A stretch of DNA of 64,000 nt. Origin: Engraulis encrasicolus. Lineage: Eukaryota > Chordata > Actinopteri > Clupeiformes > Engraulidae. The position numbers were made by a program, and so were the translations under genes. Shown one piece after another: positions 11,955 to 23,196 of this stretch. The notes beneath the pieces were generated by a model. It did not search any database. It was not told the DNA's origin and saw only the letters and a list, made by a program, of their open reading frames with translations. The stretch covers positions 44,608,144 to 44,672,143 of the forward strand of contig NC_085873.1 in assembly GCF_034702125.1 (NCBI RefSeq), in the 5' to 3' direction. How positions within the stretch are numbered: position 1 is the stretch's first letter; each line of letters starts with the position of its first letter.

Positions 11955-12170
11955 GATGATTCAAGCCGTGTATTTCCTGGATTCAGGTGATGTCATTTGA
12001 ACGCCCCTTGAGGAGACCTGTGGTTAGGAGACCTTTGGAGGCTTTCGCTGAGAATAAAATGACATCACTTGCCACTTTATATGGCGGTTATGCCAAAGAG
12101 AGAGAAGAAGGAGGGTACAATGCCCCCTTAGGAGACTGAAATTGAACACACTCCTTTGCATTGTTTGGGC
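11955..12170. repeat. Block shared with 49385-49592
   Basis: Sequence from GATGTCATTTGAACGCCCC through GAGAAGAAGGAGGG to ATGCCCCCTTAGGAGA recurs in the same orientation downstream of receptor D, with a deletion in one copy. It is either an ancient part of the duplicated unit or a dispersed repeat. Confidence 0.55.
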
Positions 12171-12254
12171 TGAAGTTTGAATCACCTTACTCTACTAAGA
12201 AAATCTTTGGTCTAGCCATCGATCCATCTGTTCATCATTCATATAAAATTTGAA

Positions 12255-12476
12255 TATATCCATCCATCCATCCATCCATCCCGCTTTTCATCTGTCCATC
12301 CAACATCATACCACTCATCCATCCCTTCATCCCTCACTTCATCCCTCCTTTGCCCATACTCCAACTCCTCCAGGTCACCTCAGTCATGTGACCAGGGCCT
12401 GCATGCTGTGCATCCTTCCATCCATCCATCCATCCATCCATCCATCCATCCATCCATCCATCCATCCATCCATCAA
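12255..12476. repeat. (ATCC)n array with an embedded scrap of the gene 1 3' end
   Basis: ATCC units run at 12258-12282 and 12417-12474. Between them, at about 12352-12408, lies a copy of the gene 1 terminal coding sequence (CCTCAGTCATGTGACCAGGG and neighbours), with an 18-base deletion relative to the gene. Confidence 0.8.
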
Positions 12477-12778
12477 ATAAATTGTGTTTTACTATATGTA
12501 GTATTACATATATTTTCCTTGATCACTGTAACCCATTGTTTGAAACTGAGTCACACAAAGTTATCATTATCACTATTTCAGCAAAGAAAAAGGCAAGTTG
12601 TCAGCATGTGTTTACACATTCTAGTTGAATTCTCATATTTTCCATACATATACCACAGTTTTTATTCTGAACATTTATGTACCATTAAAGTAGTGCAGAT
12701 TTCATTTTTCTTTAGCTCTAACCATGCAGAAACATCTACTCATGACTTTTAGAAACTACCCACAGCTATATGAAAGTA

Positions 12779-12977
12779 TGTAGTCAGGCCAAGAGCAATG
12801 CAAGTACTTTCTGAGCTCCCGAAAATTCGGGAACTCCTCCCACTTTGTCGGGAAGCAAACAACCATTAGCAAACCAAGGGAGGCGGGTCAACCATGCCGT
12901 TTGGGAAATGCCAATTGTTTTGCTCTTGGTCAGGTCAAGTCTTGAAGAGATTTGAAAGTCGATGACAATCAGGCTAG
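12779..12977. mobile_element. Dispersed short repeat inserted in the relict unit
   Basis: Reverse copy of 3002-3180, bounded by TAGTCAGGCCAAGAGC and CAATCAGGCTAGC. The equivalent positions in units A (near 17715) and B (near 23795) lack it. Confidence 0.65.
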
Positions 12978-13779
12978 CACGAAAGCGTCTTCCACATTGT
13001 CTTGGTTGTGCTCAGCAGGATACTTAGTTTACTTATATTCTATCATTTCTATCATTCTTGCACTGCAATAAAGTGTATTTTGCTTTACTGGCATTTTCTG
13101 CTACTTTCCTTTTATGTACTTCAGCTATCAGTCAAAATCAAAAATAAAGAACAGAAACAAAATCATATCCAGCATTCTGATTCTCAATCAAATTCCTTGC
13201 AAGAAAATGTTTTTGATATGCCTAGCTTACTGTCACACTTGAACCCTGTGTCTCAGATGGTCATGTTGTTGATGAAAAGGCATAATTGTGGCGTTCGGTT
13301 CAATAGAAGAGTATGGTCAACAGTCTCCTAATTCTGTAAGTAATGTTGCTGAGACACCAACATTTTCATGCCAAGCCAAGTATTGTATGCCCGATAGTTG
13401 CCCATTGGGATGAAAGAAATGCAAATACAAGCACGAGACGCTGAGTAATAAAAACAGTAGCCAACCGATAATTTGGCAAGCTAATGCTATGCTCACCCGT
13501 CACCTCCAGTGATGGCACAGTTCATAGTGCCATAGTACTTTTCCAAAAAACTCTGTGCACTAAAGACCTCAGTGCACTGTGTGCACTATGCACTAACCGT
13601 CAGTGCACTTACACGAGTGCATGATATGAGACACAGGGGAAGTCTTTGTGCAAACCTTTTATGGAACTTTCGGTCACTAGAGTGGCTCACTGCCACAGGA
13701 AAAGAAGCAAAATGGCACTGGCGTGAAAGCCAAGTAACTGGTGACAGTTATTTTGTATTTTTCTAGCCATTGTGTGAAC

Positions 13780-14513
13780 TAAGAGGATGACATTTTTCAG
13801 GAATTCCCGTGGGTCCTGCAGGATTCCCGCGGGATGGGAGTCAAAATTTTAAAGATGAACGGGAGTGGGCAGGAGCGGGAATAAAGATGAATGGGAGCGG
13901 GCAGGAGCGGGAATAAAAATGAACGTGAGCGGGAATGCCGCTTATTTTTTCTTTAAAAACAAACAAAAAAAGCCTCGTTTTTTGACGCAACAGGATTGGG
14001 GTTGATTTTGAGTGGGAGTGGGCAGGATTGGGAGACATTCTTTTCAGGAGTGGACGGGGATGGGATTTGTTTCTTTTACTCCAGTCCGGGATGGGACGGG
14101 ATGGGATTTTTTTTTCAGGGACCGGGATGGGACGGGAGTGAAAATCCACTCCCGTGTCATGCTCTAGTGCAGTGTTTCTCAACCTTTTTTTAGGCGAGGC
14201 ACCCTTTCAATTCATGAAAAATTTCAAGGCACCCCAAACCAACAAGTCGTAACATGGCATCGCATCCGATACCATACATGTTTAGAAAAGTAACACGTTT
14301 GGAGACGTCACAAGACCCACGTTCGAAGTTGCAGCTGACTGGGGCAACCTATATTTACTTTATTGTGCGTAAATGGCAGATGAAAGATTCCACTGACTAG
14401 CATTAACTTATGTAATATAATACATATTTGTCTAAATTGACAATTTATTTATCAGCCACGTTTCTGCGGCACCCCAGGGTGCCCTGGCACCCCTGTTGAG
14501 AAACACTGCTCTA
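13780..14513. mobile_element. hAT-type element, middle layer of a three-element nest
   Basis: Ends TAAGAGGATGACA and the complement of TGTCATGCTCTA are imperfect inverted repeats. GTGTGAAC flanks both sides exactly (13772-13779 and 14514-14521). The interior is GGGA/CGGGAGTGGG-rich. A second hAT element interrupts it at 14170-14508. Confidence 0.75.
14170..14508. mobile_element. hAT-type MITE, innermost layer
   Basis: The 339-bp element runs from CAGTGTTTCTCAACC to GTTGAGAAACACTG, with an exact 8-bp duplication CTCTAGTG (14162-14169 and 14509-14516). This terminal sequence is widespread in vertebrate hAT elements. A left end of the same type recurs alone at 59232. Confidence 0.9.
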
Positions 14514-14519
14514 GTGTGA

Positions 14520-15542
14520 ACCTGTGTGAAGCTGGGCCCCCACCTCACGCCCAAAATGCTGAAATAACCCTGCAGATTGTTTGTGCCTGATTGTGCTGTA
14601 AAAATATTTGTTTGCGCTATTAATAAAATAATCGCATAATAATAATAGCATAATAATAATAAAATAAAACGGTTGTAACTTTGCAAAACAAGTGATTGAA
14701 GTGTTAAAGGGACAGTTTGGTCAATTTCAACATGCAGTTGTAATGCTCACACTACCCTGGACTTGTCAGTGCCTGAGAATTTTTTTTCTTCTTCTTCAGC
14801 GGTTTCTGAGATCCTGGTCATTGTAATGGGGGCATCTCAAAAACATCCTGCGTGTCATTTCCAAACGTCCTGCAGTACACGGAAACCGCCACAAGAGAGC
14901 AAGTTGACCACAGCTCGGCGAAAAATAGAAAAATGGGTTAGAAGCGGTTTCCCTGACCGACGCTGAGATATCGTCAAATTGCAAAGGGTTTGTGTACAAA
15001 TTTCCGAAATATAACTCTACATCCTTTAATTTGAACACTTGCTTTGTGCAATTAATCAAGGAAGAGTTTATATTTTTACATCGTGTTGCAGAGAGATCGT
15101 GCTAAAACTGATGAAACAAATAAGCACCATCCGGCGGTGGCAGGAAGTCAGCCATCAACGCATTTTGCCATAGGGAAACTTACAAAGCATACCACGACAA
15201 TCATTTAACAAAACACACAAGTTGTTTTACTTCAAAGATATTGCCTTATATAAGAAACAGATTTTACTTGCAATTTTGAAAATGTAATGCAAATGAGCAC
15301 AAACAAATTCCCTTTGATTGAGACAATACTTTGGAGAAATTTGGACGTGGAGGCGGGGCTGTGTGACGTCACAGGTCAGAAAATGTATTAGAAGTATGAG
15401 AATTTGAGTATTTAAATTAATCAAAAGCCTTAATAGCAAAAACATTTTTTTTTACAGCACAATCCGGCACAAACATATCACAAACAATAAGCAGTGTTAT
15501 TTCAGCATTTTGGTTCTGAGGGGGGAGCAGCTTCACGCAGGT
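14520..15542. mobile_element. Long inverted-repeat element, outer layer
   Basis: About 1 kb with imperfect inverted repeats of about 130 bp: ACCTGTGTGAAGCTG at the left and the complement of CAGCTTCACGCAGGT at the right. ATTGTGTGA lies beyond the right end (15543-15551) and, before the middle insertion, on the left (13769-13777). Unit A at about 18177-18192 shows the empty site. No transposase is readable. Confidence 0.75.
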
Positions 15543-16177
15543 ATTGTGTGATGACTGACTGAAGTGTTCATAGACTGCTATGCAGTGTGTGTTGACTGAA
15601 GACAGAGTTTGCTTTTGTTGCATAATGTTAAATGTTAGAGCCTTTTGCATAAAAGATGTCGTGTTTGGAGAATCAGTGCCAGCGGTTAGACTTTGTGAAA
15701 TAAATGAAAATGAACAACCCAAAAAAATCAACAACACAAAAGCAGGATGATTGGTTATGCATCTCACCATGGATGGCCAGCAAACTGCCAAGGGGACTCA
15801 GGTTTCAATACAGTACATTATGGATCTTTTCCCAACCCTACCCTTTATGTCTTTACCGCTTTCTTTCCCCACTTCCCACCCTTTTTAAAATCTCCTCTAA
15901 GGACATTAATAAAACTCCACTGTTGTCGCTCAACATCGTGGCCACTGATGTGGCTGATTAGTAGTGACGCTATCCAGAAACGTCGAGCTACATCAGATCA
16001 CTTGAGCAACGTTAGCACCGATGCTGTCGAGAAACGCACCCTGTATTGTTTCTTTTTTTAGCAGCCAAATAAGAAGGGATCAAAAGTCTAAACCAAGAGT
16101 GAATCAAATGCAGAATATATGGTACAGATGTCCCTGCTCTGTTGTCCACAAGTGCTTTAACTGAGGGAGCAAACATG

Positions 16178-16339
16178 TAAATAAACTCCTGCTCTGCTGT
16201 CAGCATGGTATGCAAACTTTTGTTTGATCAAATCAAATTACTCTCTATGGTAACAGGTGTGCTCAGTCACTTTTTTCCAGCCATCAATCTTGCTGTCATA
16301 GCAGGACAGTCATACATCACAATCAACAGGAGACAACAG
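16178..16339 (+). promoter_or_regulatory. Candidate promoter and 5' exon, copy 1 (orphan)
   Basis: A TAAATAA box (16178-16184) precedes ATG 16205 in a strong Kozak context (A at -3, G at +4) and a 45-codon frame reaching CAACAG|GT at 16339. The donor is GTCAGG here instead of GTAAGG in the sister copies. The receptor exon it would splice to is missing. The frame stays open through the intron as well, to 16885, probably by chance. Confidence 0.45.
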
Positions 16340-16705
16340 GTCAGGAAAACTTTTGTTGCAGCACTTTTCTCATTTCTCACAGCAACTTCACTATTGACTT
16401 GTATATTGTTAACAACTTCACTATTGACTTGCCTACTATATGTATATTTTAACAGCCTAAACCTGTGCACTCACATTGCCCTTTTAGTGTATCTATGTTG
16501 GACAGTGGCTGATAATACAGACTACATTAATTTATCATCTGAAGATATAGGTCAACTGGTCTATCCATGGAAAGTTACTTATTTCCCCAAGAGTATCAAT
16601 ATCACAGAATATCTGAATTCAGAGCTGTGTAGCAATACACTATACAGTAGCATACTTTACAATGGAAGCAATGCATTTCCTATGGATGATCAATACTGCA
16701 TTGTA

Positions 16706-17225
16706 ATCAGGACTTTGAACCGATTTTTTCCCCCCAATTGGTTAGTTCCGAACAGAAACGAAATAATAACGTTTCCGGTTATGAGTTCCACCAATAAATT
16801 GACGTTCCCGAACCAGTTGGAACGAAAAAATATTGTTCACCAAACGGTTAATTTCGTTCGTCAGCTGATTACTTCCCATATCTGATGTTAATTAAGCAAG
16901 AAAGACGGAAGTGCAAATGGGTCAGCCTACATTCCAAACTGTTTATTCAAGCGGATGAAAAGAATATTCTCCAGAATTTTGTCCTTCGGGGACGACCTAA
17001 GCGGAGAAAGAATAAACTTCAAAGATGCATGCTGCAAAAATGCATGCTCCACGCTGACTTGGGTCATTGGGAGCGCTATAACGGACATTGCGAGTTTGTG
17101 AATATCTGCATTTGAAGTGGCCATGGATGCCCAATAACAAAGAACAACACTCTTCTCTAACAACGATGCAATGGGAACTCGGCCCATTTGTATGACAGTG
17201 GTTTCTCTTATTTAAGATGTGGAGT
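16706..17225. mobile_element. Repeat insertion that truncates the relict unit
   Basis: From CAGGACTTTGAACCG the sequence stops matching the sister units and instead resembles the fragment at 2910. The region up to 17225 has no receptor similarity. Array homology resumes at about 17233 (CACCCTCTGTATCAGAC). The right boundary is not defined by a duplication. Confidence 0.4.
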
Positions 17226-18424
17226 GGAGACTTTGTAATCCACCCTCTGTATCAGACAAACAGCCTGGACAAACTTGGGTCACACCTCCTTAGACCTAAC
17301 CTAGACCTGGGCCCTACCATAATTCCTGTGGCATCCCAACATGCTGTCTGCCTCTTCAATTTCACATCCCCTTGGACTGGAAACCAGTGAAATTCAAGCC
17401 TTTCCAATCGCTCAATGGAGCAGATAAATTGTGATTTCCTACGTATTTTACAAATATTGTTCTTGATCACTGTTACCCATTGTTTCAAACTGAGTCATAC
17501 AAAGTCATTATCATCACTATATCAGCATAGAAAAAGCCACGTTGTGGGCATGTTTTCACACGTTGAACACATTTGCCATACGTATAACACATGTTTTTTC
17601 TTAACAGTTAATTTATGTACAATCAAAGTAGTACAGATTTCATTTCTTTAGCTCTGATAACCACACAGAAACACTTACTAATGACTTTTAGAAACTATCC
17701 ACAGCTGTATGAAAGCACTTGAACACCTATTTGACACTCTCTCTCAAAACTCTTTATTTAGCAATCAGTCTTTCACAATGTCTTGGTAGTGCTCAGCAGG
17801 ATACTTAGTTTACTTATATTCTATCATTTCTATCATTCTTGCACTGCAATAAAGTGTATTTTGCTTTACTAGCATTTTCTATTTTTATGTTATGTAATTC
17901 AGTTACCAGTCAAAATCAAAATAAAGAACATAAACAAAATCATATGCAGCATTCTGAGTCTCAGTCAAATTCCTTGCAAGAAATATTATTTCTGATATAC
18001 CTAGCTTACTTGCAGTCTTTGTGCAAACATTTCACTCAGCTTTCGGTCACTAGAGTGACTCACTGGCAAAGGAAAAGAAACAAAATGGCACTGGCATGAA
18101 AGTTAAGTAATTGGCAAAAGTGTAATACATTGTAAAGTTGTGTAAAAATAATGGGCATATTTAATATTTTTCTGACCATTGTGTGATGACTGACTGTTAG
18201 TGTTCATACACTGCTTTGCACTGCGATTTTTAAAATCTCCCGTAAGGACAGAGTAATTAATAAAACTTAATAAACGTTTCTGAATAGAGCACTATTAAAG
18301 TAAATTAGTAGAGTAGTGTAAAGTAGAGCAACTACTCTACTGACTTACTTGGTTGCAATGCAGTTTCCAAAAGGCCACCTACTAAGTTGATTAATGGTTA
18401 ATAGTGACGCTATCCTGAAAAGTT

Positions 18425-18575
18425 GAGCCACATCAGTGGCCACGATATTGAGCGACAACAGTGGAGTGTTTTTAATTCATAACTATGTCCTTACAGGAGA
18501 TTTTAAAAAGTGGGGTAAGTGGGGACAGATATGGGTAATGAGATAAAGGGTAGGGTTGGGAAAATTTCCATATCA
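18425..18575. repeat. Local inversion within unit A
   Basis: The block that reads ACTGTTGTCGCTCAA and CCACTGATGTGGCT in the + direction in the other units (15918, 24618, 38278) is reversed here, reading AGCCACATCAGTGG then TTGAGCGACAACAGT. A partial forward copy lies just upstream at about 18225-18265. Confidence 0.7.
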
Positions 18576-18799
18576 CATCACTTAAGCAACGTTAGCAACG
18601 AGAAACGCAGAAACACGAGAAATGCATGCCTGTATTGTTTTTTTTTGCTCAGCACCCAGATATCATATATTTTAAGTGTGCAGACCTCTCACTATAAAAT
18701 CAATAGTCACAGGTCCTAAACCAAGAGTCAATCAAATGAAGACTATACGGTACAGATGTCCCTGCTCCGTTGTCCACAAGTGATTTAACTGAGGAGCAA

Positions 18800-18959
18800 A
18801 ACATGTAAATATACTCCAGCTCTGCTACCAGCATTAGGCAAAGTTGTCAAAATCAAATTATTCTCTAAGGAAACAGGTGCGCTCAGTGACTTTTTTCCAG
18901 CCATCCATCCCGCTGTCATAACAGGACAGTCGCACATCACAATCAACAGGAGACAACAG
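18800..18959 (+). promoter_or_regulatory. Candidate promoter and 5' exon of receptor A
   Basis: Homologous to the other five copies. A GTAAATATA box lies near 18806 and the exon ends CAACAG|GTAAGG at 18959. The upstream ATG seen in copies 1, 3, 4 and 6 is ATT here, so this copy lacks the upstream reading frame. The acceptor would be TTTTTAG ending at 20404, giving a 1445-bp 5' intron. Confidence 0.5.
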
Positions 18960-19731
18960 GTAAGGAAAACTTTTGTTGCAGCACTTTTCTCATTTCTCAA
19001 AAAACGTCACTATTGATTTGTGTATTGTTAACAACTTGACTATTGACTTGTATACTGTATGTGTATCTCAAATGCGTAAAGCCAACCCAAAAGTCGAAAT
19101 CAAACCTTATGGACAGATACTGTATACACACCATTGTTCAGGCTGAGTTAGAATCCTGTTGGGTTTCATCAGTTGTTAGTAATGAATAGAAAAATTGAAG
19201 GACATGTCTGTGCACTCTCATTGCCCTTTTTAGTGTATTTATGTTGGACTGTGGCTGATATACAGACATTACATTAATTTATCATCTGAAGATATAAGTC
19301 AACTGGTCTATGGAAAGTTACTATTTTTTTCCAAGATTACCATCACCACAGAATATTGTAATTCAGAGCTGTGTAGAAATATGTACTATTCAATACTTTA
19401 CAATGGAAGCAATGCATTTCCAATGGATACTCATTAGACTGTAATAGGCCCAAATGAATGCAATTTTCTGTAGGAAGCGTATGATACACCCTCTTCCTCA
19501 TTTGATGATCATGGTCAAGGACCTCAGTCAAATAAATGACCTTGCTAAAATCCATATGTCTAGCGTAATCCTTATAATAAAAAGATTTTTCAATACAGTA
19601 TATGAGTGTTACGCAAAGGAGAACCAGGGAGGAAAGAATCTTGACAGTATTGGGACACGCTTCACTTCCACATGCATGTGCATGTTAGGGTCAAAAATGA
19701 CTCGAAGTGTAATAATACTAATAATTATAAT

Positions 19732-20012
19732 TAGAGATGTACAGGATCCAAGATCCGGTTCCGGATCCGGCAGGATAATAGGGGTTTTTCAGACTATCCG
19801 GATCCAGTTCCAGGATCCAGGATCCGGTAGCCGAGGCTTTTTAAGTCAAAATAGTTTGAGCCAACGTGATAAAAAGGGCCCACGTGTGTGAGTAGGCTAT
19901 GTGTTTCAACCCTTTCGTAGGATCCGGTATCCGGTTCCGGATCCGGCAGGATCTTAAGCAGTGGATCCGGTATCCGGTAGGATCCTAAAAATCAGGATCC
20001 GGTGCATCTCTA
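19732..20012. mobile_element. hAT-type MITE rich in GGATCCGG
   Basis: The 281-bp element runs from TAGAGATGTACAGGATCC to the complement of GGATCCGGTGCATCTCTA, with an exact 8-bp duplication ATTATAAT (19724-19731 and 20013-20020). It lies in the 5' intron of receptor A; unit E lacks it at the equivalent site (about 53965). Confidence 0.9.
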
Positions 20013-20025
20013 ATTATAATACTAA

Positions 20026-20236
20026 CCAGAAATGCAGTCAAGAGAGTGCAGACCTCCGCCTAGGAAGCTGTTTAGGATTAAGGATAAGGATCACCACCAA
20101 AATTGAATCACTTGTTCCTTCTGTCATTTCAAAGAACTCCCCAACATTTCATCATAATCCATTCATAACAGTTTGAGTTATCCTGCTGACAGACAGACAA
20201 ACAAACAGACAAACCAACCATCTTCACGGAGGTAAC
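20026..20236. mobile_element. Interspersed repeat shared with the receptor E intron
   Basis: Runs from AGAAATGCAGTCAAGAGAG and GACCTCCGCC to ACGGAGGTAAC, with a GACAGACAAAC tract before the tail. The orthologous insertion is at 53985-54282 in unit E, a longer copy. Units C and D show AAT repeats at this point instead. Confidence 0.65.
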
Positions 20237-20412
20237 AATGAGCACCAGATTACTGGCCTTTGCATGAAATTGATGCGTTATTGTATAAGATAGGGTTGGC
20301 AGGAGTACTCTAGTACGGTACGGTAGTACCATAAAACTTCATGCTGCAGATTAGTCATAGATATTTGATAAATATTTTCACAAGTGCCGCGACATCATTT
20401 TTAGGTGGACTT

Positions 20413-21312
20413 ATGACCATGAGCACTGCGTCCTCAAGCATCACGAGTGCCACAAATGCTACTGAAGACTTTGACTTCTACTGCACTGAGATGCCTGTTG
20501 GTCCCAGAATTTGGGCTGCCGCGAGTGTACTCTCTGGTTGTGTGGGTTTTCCTGCCAGCGTGTGGCTCCTGTGGGTGCTTGTTCAGAGGCAACGCAGTGG
20601 CATGACCAACGACATCAGCATCCTCAACCTCACCGCCATGGACCTGGTCTTTAACGGTTCTGCAATACCAGGCATGCTGAATTACATGGTATGGAGGAAT
20701 GGCCATTTTAATTTATTTCAAAGCATGTTGTATAGTTTGAATGTAACTGGAAGACCTATTTTCATGGCATGTATGTGTGTGGACTGTTTCATGGCTGTGG
20801 TTTACCCCATTACCTACATGAAGATGAAGCGTTCAAGATACAGACTGCTGTTCTGTGTAGCAGTGTGGGTTTTCACGCTGTGTTCCGGCATATGCAGTCT
20901 ATTATTTATCAGTATAGAGTTGTATTTTGTATTCCACAGCGTTGTATACTCCCTAACCGTTCCAGCCATTGTTGTCTGTGACCTTGTTATCCTCTACTCG
21001 TTGAGAAAGCCAGATCCTTCTGGAAGGAGTGGCGTCCACCCACAGAAGCAGAGGGCTATGCAGACCATCACCTTTAGTCTGGCTATGACCGCGGTGTGCT
21101 ACCTTCCTACGCTTGTGCTTCCTTTCTTCAATCTCATGCCTGTTAGTTACCAATTGAAGCACTGTTTCGTCAACATGCCTTTTTATATCACACCGTTGCT
21201 TGGGGGTACCATCATGCCCCTGCTCCAACTGCACAGCCTGGGGAAGCTGAGGGGTCTGCAGCAGTGTACTAGTGTCTCTGGGCCCCCAGTTGAGCCAACA
21301 CAACAGCCTTAA
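20413..21312 (+). CDS. Class A GPCR-like receptor A
   Basis: A single-exon frame of 299 codons. ATG 20413 was chosen because it follows a TTTTTAG acceptor by eight bases and matches the start of the paralogues; the frame itself is open from 20341. Hydrophobic segments fit seven TMs at roughly residues 33-57, 67-91, 105-130, 143-161, 174-196, 217-239 and 251-274. There is one N-terminal N-glycosylation site (NAT). Class A marks kept: Asp77 in TM2, Trp in TM4, and prolines in TM5, TM6 and TM7. Marks lost: TM1 Asn (GFP), DRY (DCF at 124-126), CWxP (CYLP at 229-232), NPxxY (MPLLQ at 268-272) and the TM3-ECL2 cysteines. ICL3 carries RSGVHPQKQRAM. Ligand and coupling are unknown. A tRNA-derived SINE starts within 10 bp of the stop. 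Confidence 0.9.
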   Translation: MTMSTASSSITSATNATEDFDFYCTEMPVGPRIWAAASVLSGCVGFPASVWLLWVLVQRQRSGMTNDISILNLTAMDLVFNGSAIPGMLNYMVWRNGHFNLFQSMLYSLNVTGRPIFMACMCVDCFMAVVYPITYMKMKRSRYRLLFCVAVWVFTLCSGICSLLFISIELYFVFHSVVYSLTVPAIVVCDLVILYSLRKPDPSGRSGVHPQKQRAMQTITFSLAMTAVCYLPTLVLPFFNLMPVSYQLKHCFVNMPFYITPLLGGTIMPLLQLHSLGKLRGLQQCTSVSGPPVEPTQQP

Positions 21313-21433
21313 GATCATACGAGCAGTCATGGGTAAGCAGTTAGGGCGTCAGACTTGTAGCCCAAAGGTTGCCAGATTGAATCCCGACCCGCCAGTGCAC
21401 TTAACCAGTGCTCTCCCCCATTAACCAGGGGAC

Positions 21434-21665
21434 ATGTGAAGAGTTCAGATGCAAAACCCCCTAAATGCCTTTTCAGAAAATAATCTTAATTATTTTTTAT
21501 TTAATACAAAACTATCAAAATTGCATATTTTTATTTTATTTATGTAATATAACTATTTATATGTACATGAATGTAAACCAAACCAACAACGGGGTTCTAT
21601 CAAAATATAGAAGTGCAGGTCTTCAGAAATGGAGTTAGGGGGTTTTGCATCTGAACTCTTCATGT
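21434..21665. mobile_element. MITE with 27-bp inverted repeats
   Basis: The core (21438-21661, 224 bp) has perfect ends starting GAAGAGTTCAGATGC. ATGT flanks both sides (21434-21437 and 21662-21665). Unit B at 26405-26408 preserves the empty site with a single ATGT. Confidence 0.9.
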
Positions 21666-21852
21666 ATGGTTACTGTTGCTATACAATGTTTTTACATCTA
21701 ATAGACTAAATAAATTCATTCATTCATTCATTCATTTTTTCATTCAGTGCTCTCCCCCATCCTCCTCCATGACTAAGGTACCCTGAGCATGGTACCGTCC
21801 CGCTGCACTGCTCCCTTTCGGGCGCCATTTAGGGCTATCCCCTTACCTTGCA

Positions 21853-23196
21853 TGGGTGAGTAGGCTTGGGCGATGTTCCCCTAATTGGCAGCTGACGATG
21901 TTTACAGTGAGACGATGCGATGGACGATGACATCGTCGTCGTTGGGGGGGGGGGGGGGTGTAATATTATTTTTTTATTACTTTTTTTTTTTAAATGATCA
22001 TATGTTTCGTTTTTTTTGGCTTTCGCTAAGCTATTATTTTAATATATTTGCTTTAAGAGTAGGCCTAAGTCAAATGTATTAGCAGTTTTTAAATTCTTGC
22101 AAAAAAAAGTTTAAACCTCCTCCAGCTGCGCTACTGTCTGCAACAGAGATGGTCGCTCCTCTGCTGTCTGTGAGAGCGACTCTCCCCGACCGACCCCTCC
22201 CCATCGCCCTTCTTGTCTCTCGTGTCACCATCAGCTGCTTCAAGCCCGCTCTTCCAAACTCCACCGAGTGGAAACTTATTTTCAGTAAATTTCGCGATGC
22301 AGCCTACTGCAGGCTGCTACTAGAGTGTGTTATTTAACGGCGTCGTTCTATTTCAAGACCAGCTGTGTCACGGCGTTATTTGCATACCGGTACATAACTT
22401 TAGCCATGCAGGGAAGCCCAGAACGTTTGTCAAATGGAAGAGATGAGAACCCACGCGTGCCTTCTCGAGGTTTTGCAATGGATTTTAGCCCGAGTTAACA
22501 AATTACCCGACGCGAATGTTTCTTAAGCACACGGCGAGACTTTTTAATTCATCAATGGAAATAATTGCGGTGAAGCCCCAAAGACGCGGGCAGACATGGA
22601 ATCGCTTGCGCTCCCTCTTGGCAGTGGGCTAATCAGAAGTGTAGCCTACAATCTTGTGTGGCTACTTCACAAGACATCTCCATCGAGGAGAGATTAAACA
22701 TTTTGAGTCGAATTTCCGTTAAACATGAAATGGTAAACTGTCGCAATTGCTGAACGATTTGTTGCTTTCACTTTAGGCTACTCCGGAGGGAGAACCAATG
22801 CCTCATGACTCTCCGTTGTAGAAACTTGGGTCACATAAATAAATGTAGGCAATCAGACACTTACTTGAACTCATATGCAGCAAACATTAGGGCTTAGTTC
22901 ACAAGTTTGTTTTTATTCCATTGCGTTTTTTTCGTAGCTATAAAATCCACTCTGCTTGAGGCTTGTGTTGACAACCTCGGTCCGTTCAGTCCTGCTACCT
23001 GCGCAGTCCGCTGCTACTAAGGATTTTACGGTAATGTTTCAGTTTATTGCAATGCCGAGCACTGTAATGATGGCAATAGCAGCGGCTTCAAAAATACAAA
23101 TTCCTTGGCATCACGATGTTGGCTGTCCATCGTGATGCCAGCTGTCCATCGCCGATGGACGATGACATCGTCTATCGGCACAACCCTATGGGTGAG
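21853..23196. mobile_element. hAT-type element inserted in the SINE
   Basis: The core (21861-23188, 1328 bp) begins TAGGCTTGGGCGATG and ends with the imperfect complement CGGCACAACCCTA. TGGGTGAG flanks both sides exactly (21853-21860 and 23189-23196). GATGACATCGTC motifs occur near both ends. No intact transposase is seen; a poly-G run lies at about 21945. Unit B shows the empty site near 26570. Confidence 0.85.

Larger units (their letters stand above)
12480..16705 (+). repeat. Relict duplicated unit (no receptor left)
   Basis: Contains the ordered blocks that precede receptors A-C (about 12525-12760, 12999-13215, 13640-13780, 15545-15960, 16046-16705), including a promoter-like and 5'-exon block. 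The homology stops at about 16705, where another repeat begins, and the acceptor and receptor exon are missing. Several long insertions lie inside it. Confidence 0.75.

Noticed and set aside
16205..16885. 226-codon frame that could be read as a membrane protein
   Set aside because: It runs through an inferred 5' exon and into intron; sister copies contain stops and frameshifts, so it is most likely open by chance. Recorded only as part of the relict unit.
20341..20412. Upstream in-frame extension of the receptor A start (and equivalents in B, C, D and E)
   Set aside because: The extra residues differ between paralogues and cross a conserved TTTTTAG acceptor; the conserved protein starts at the ATG after it.
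21316..21385. Possible true tRNA gene
   Set aside because: Promoter boxes are present but the cloverleaf arms do not pair convincingly, and the copies carry a long shared body; this is a tRNA-derived SINE.
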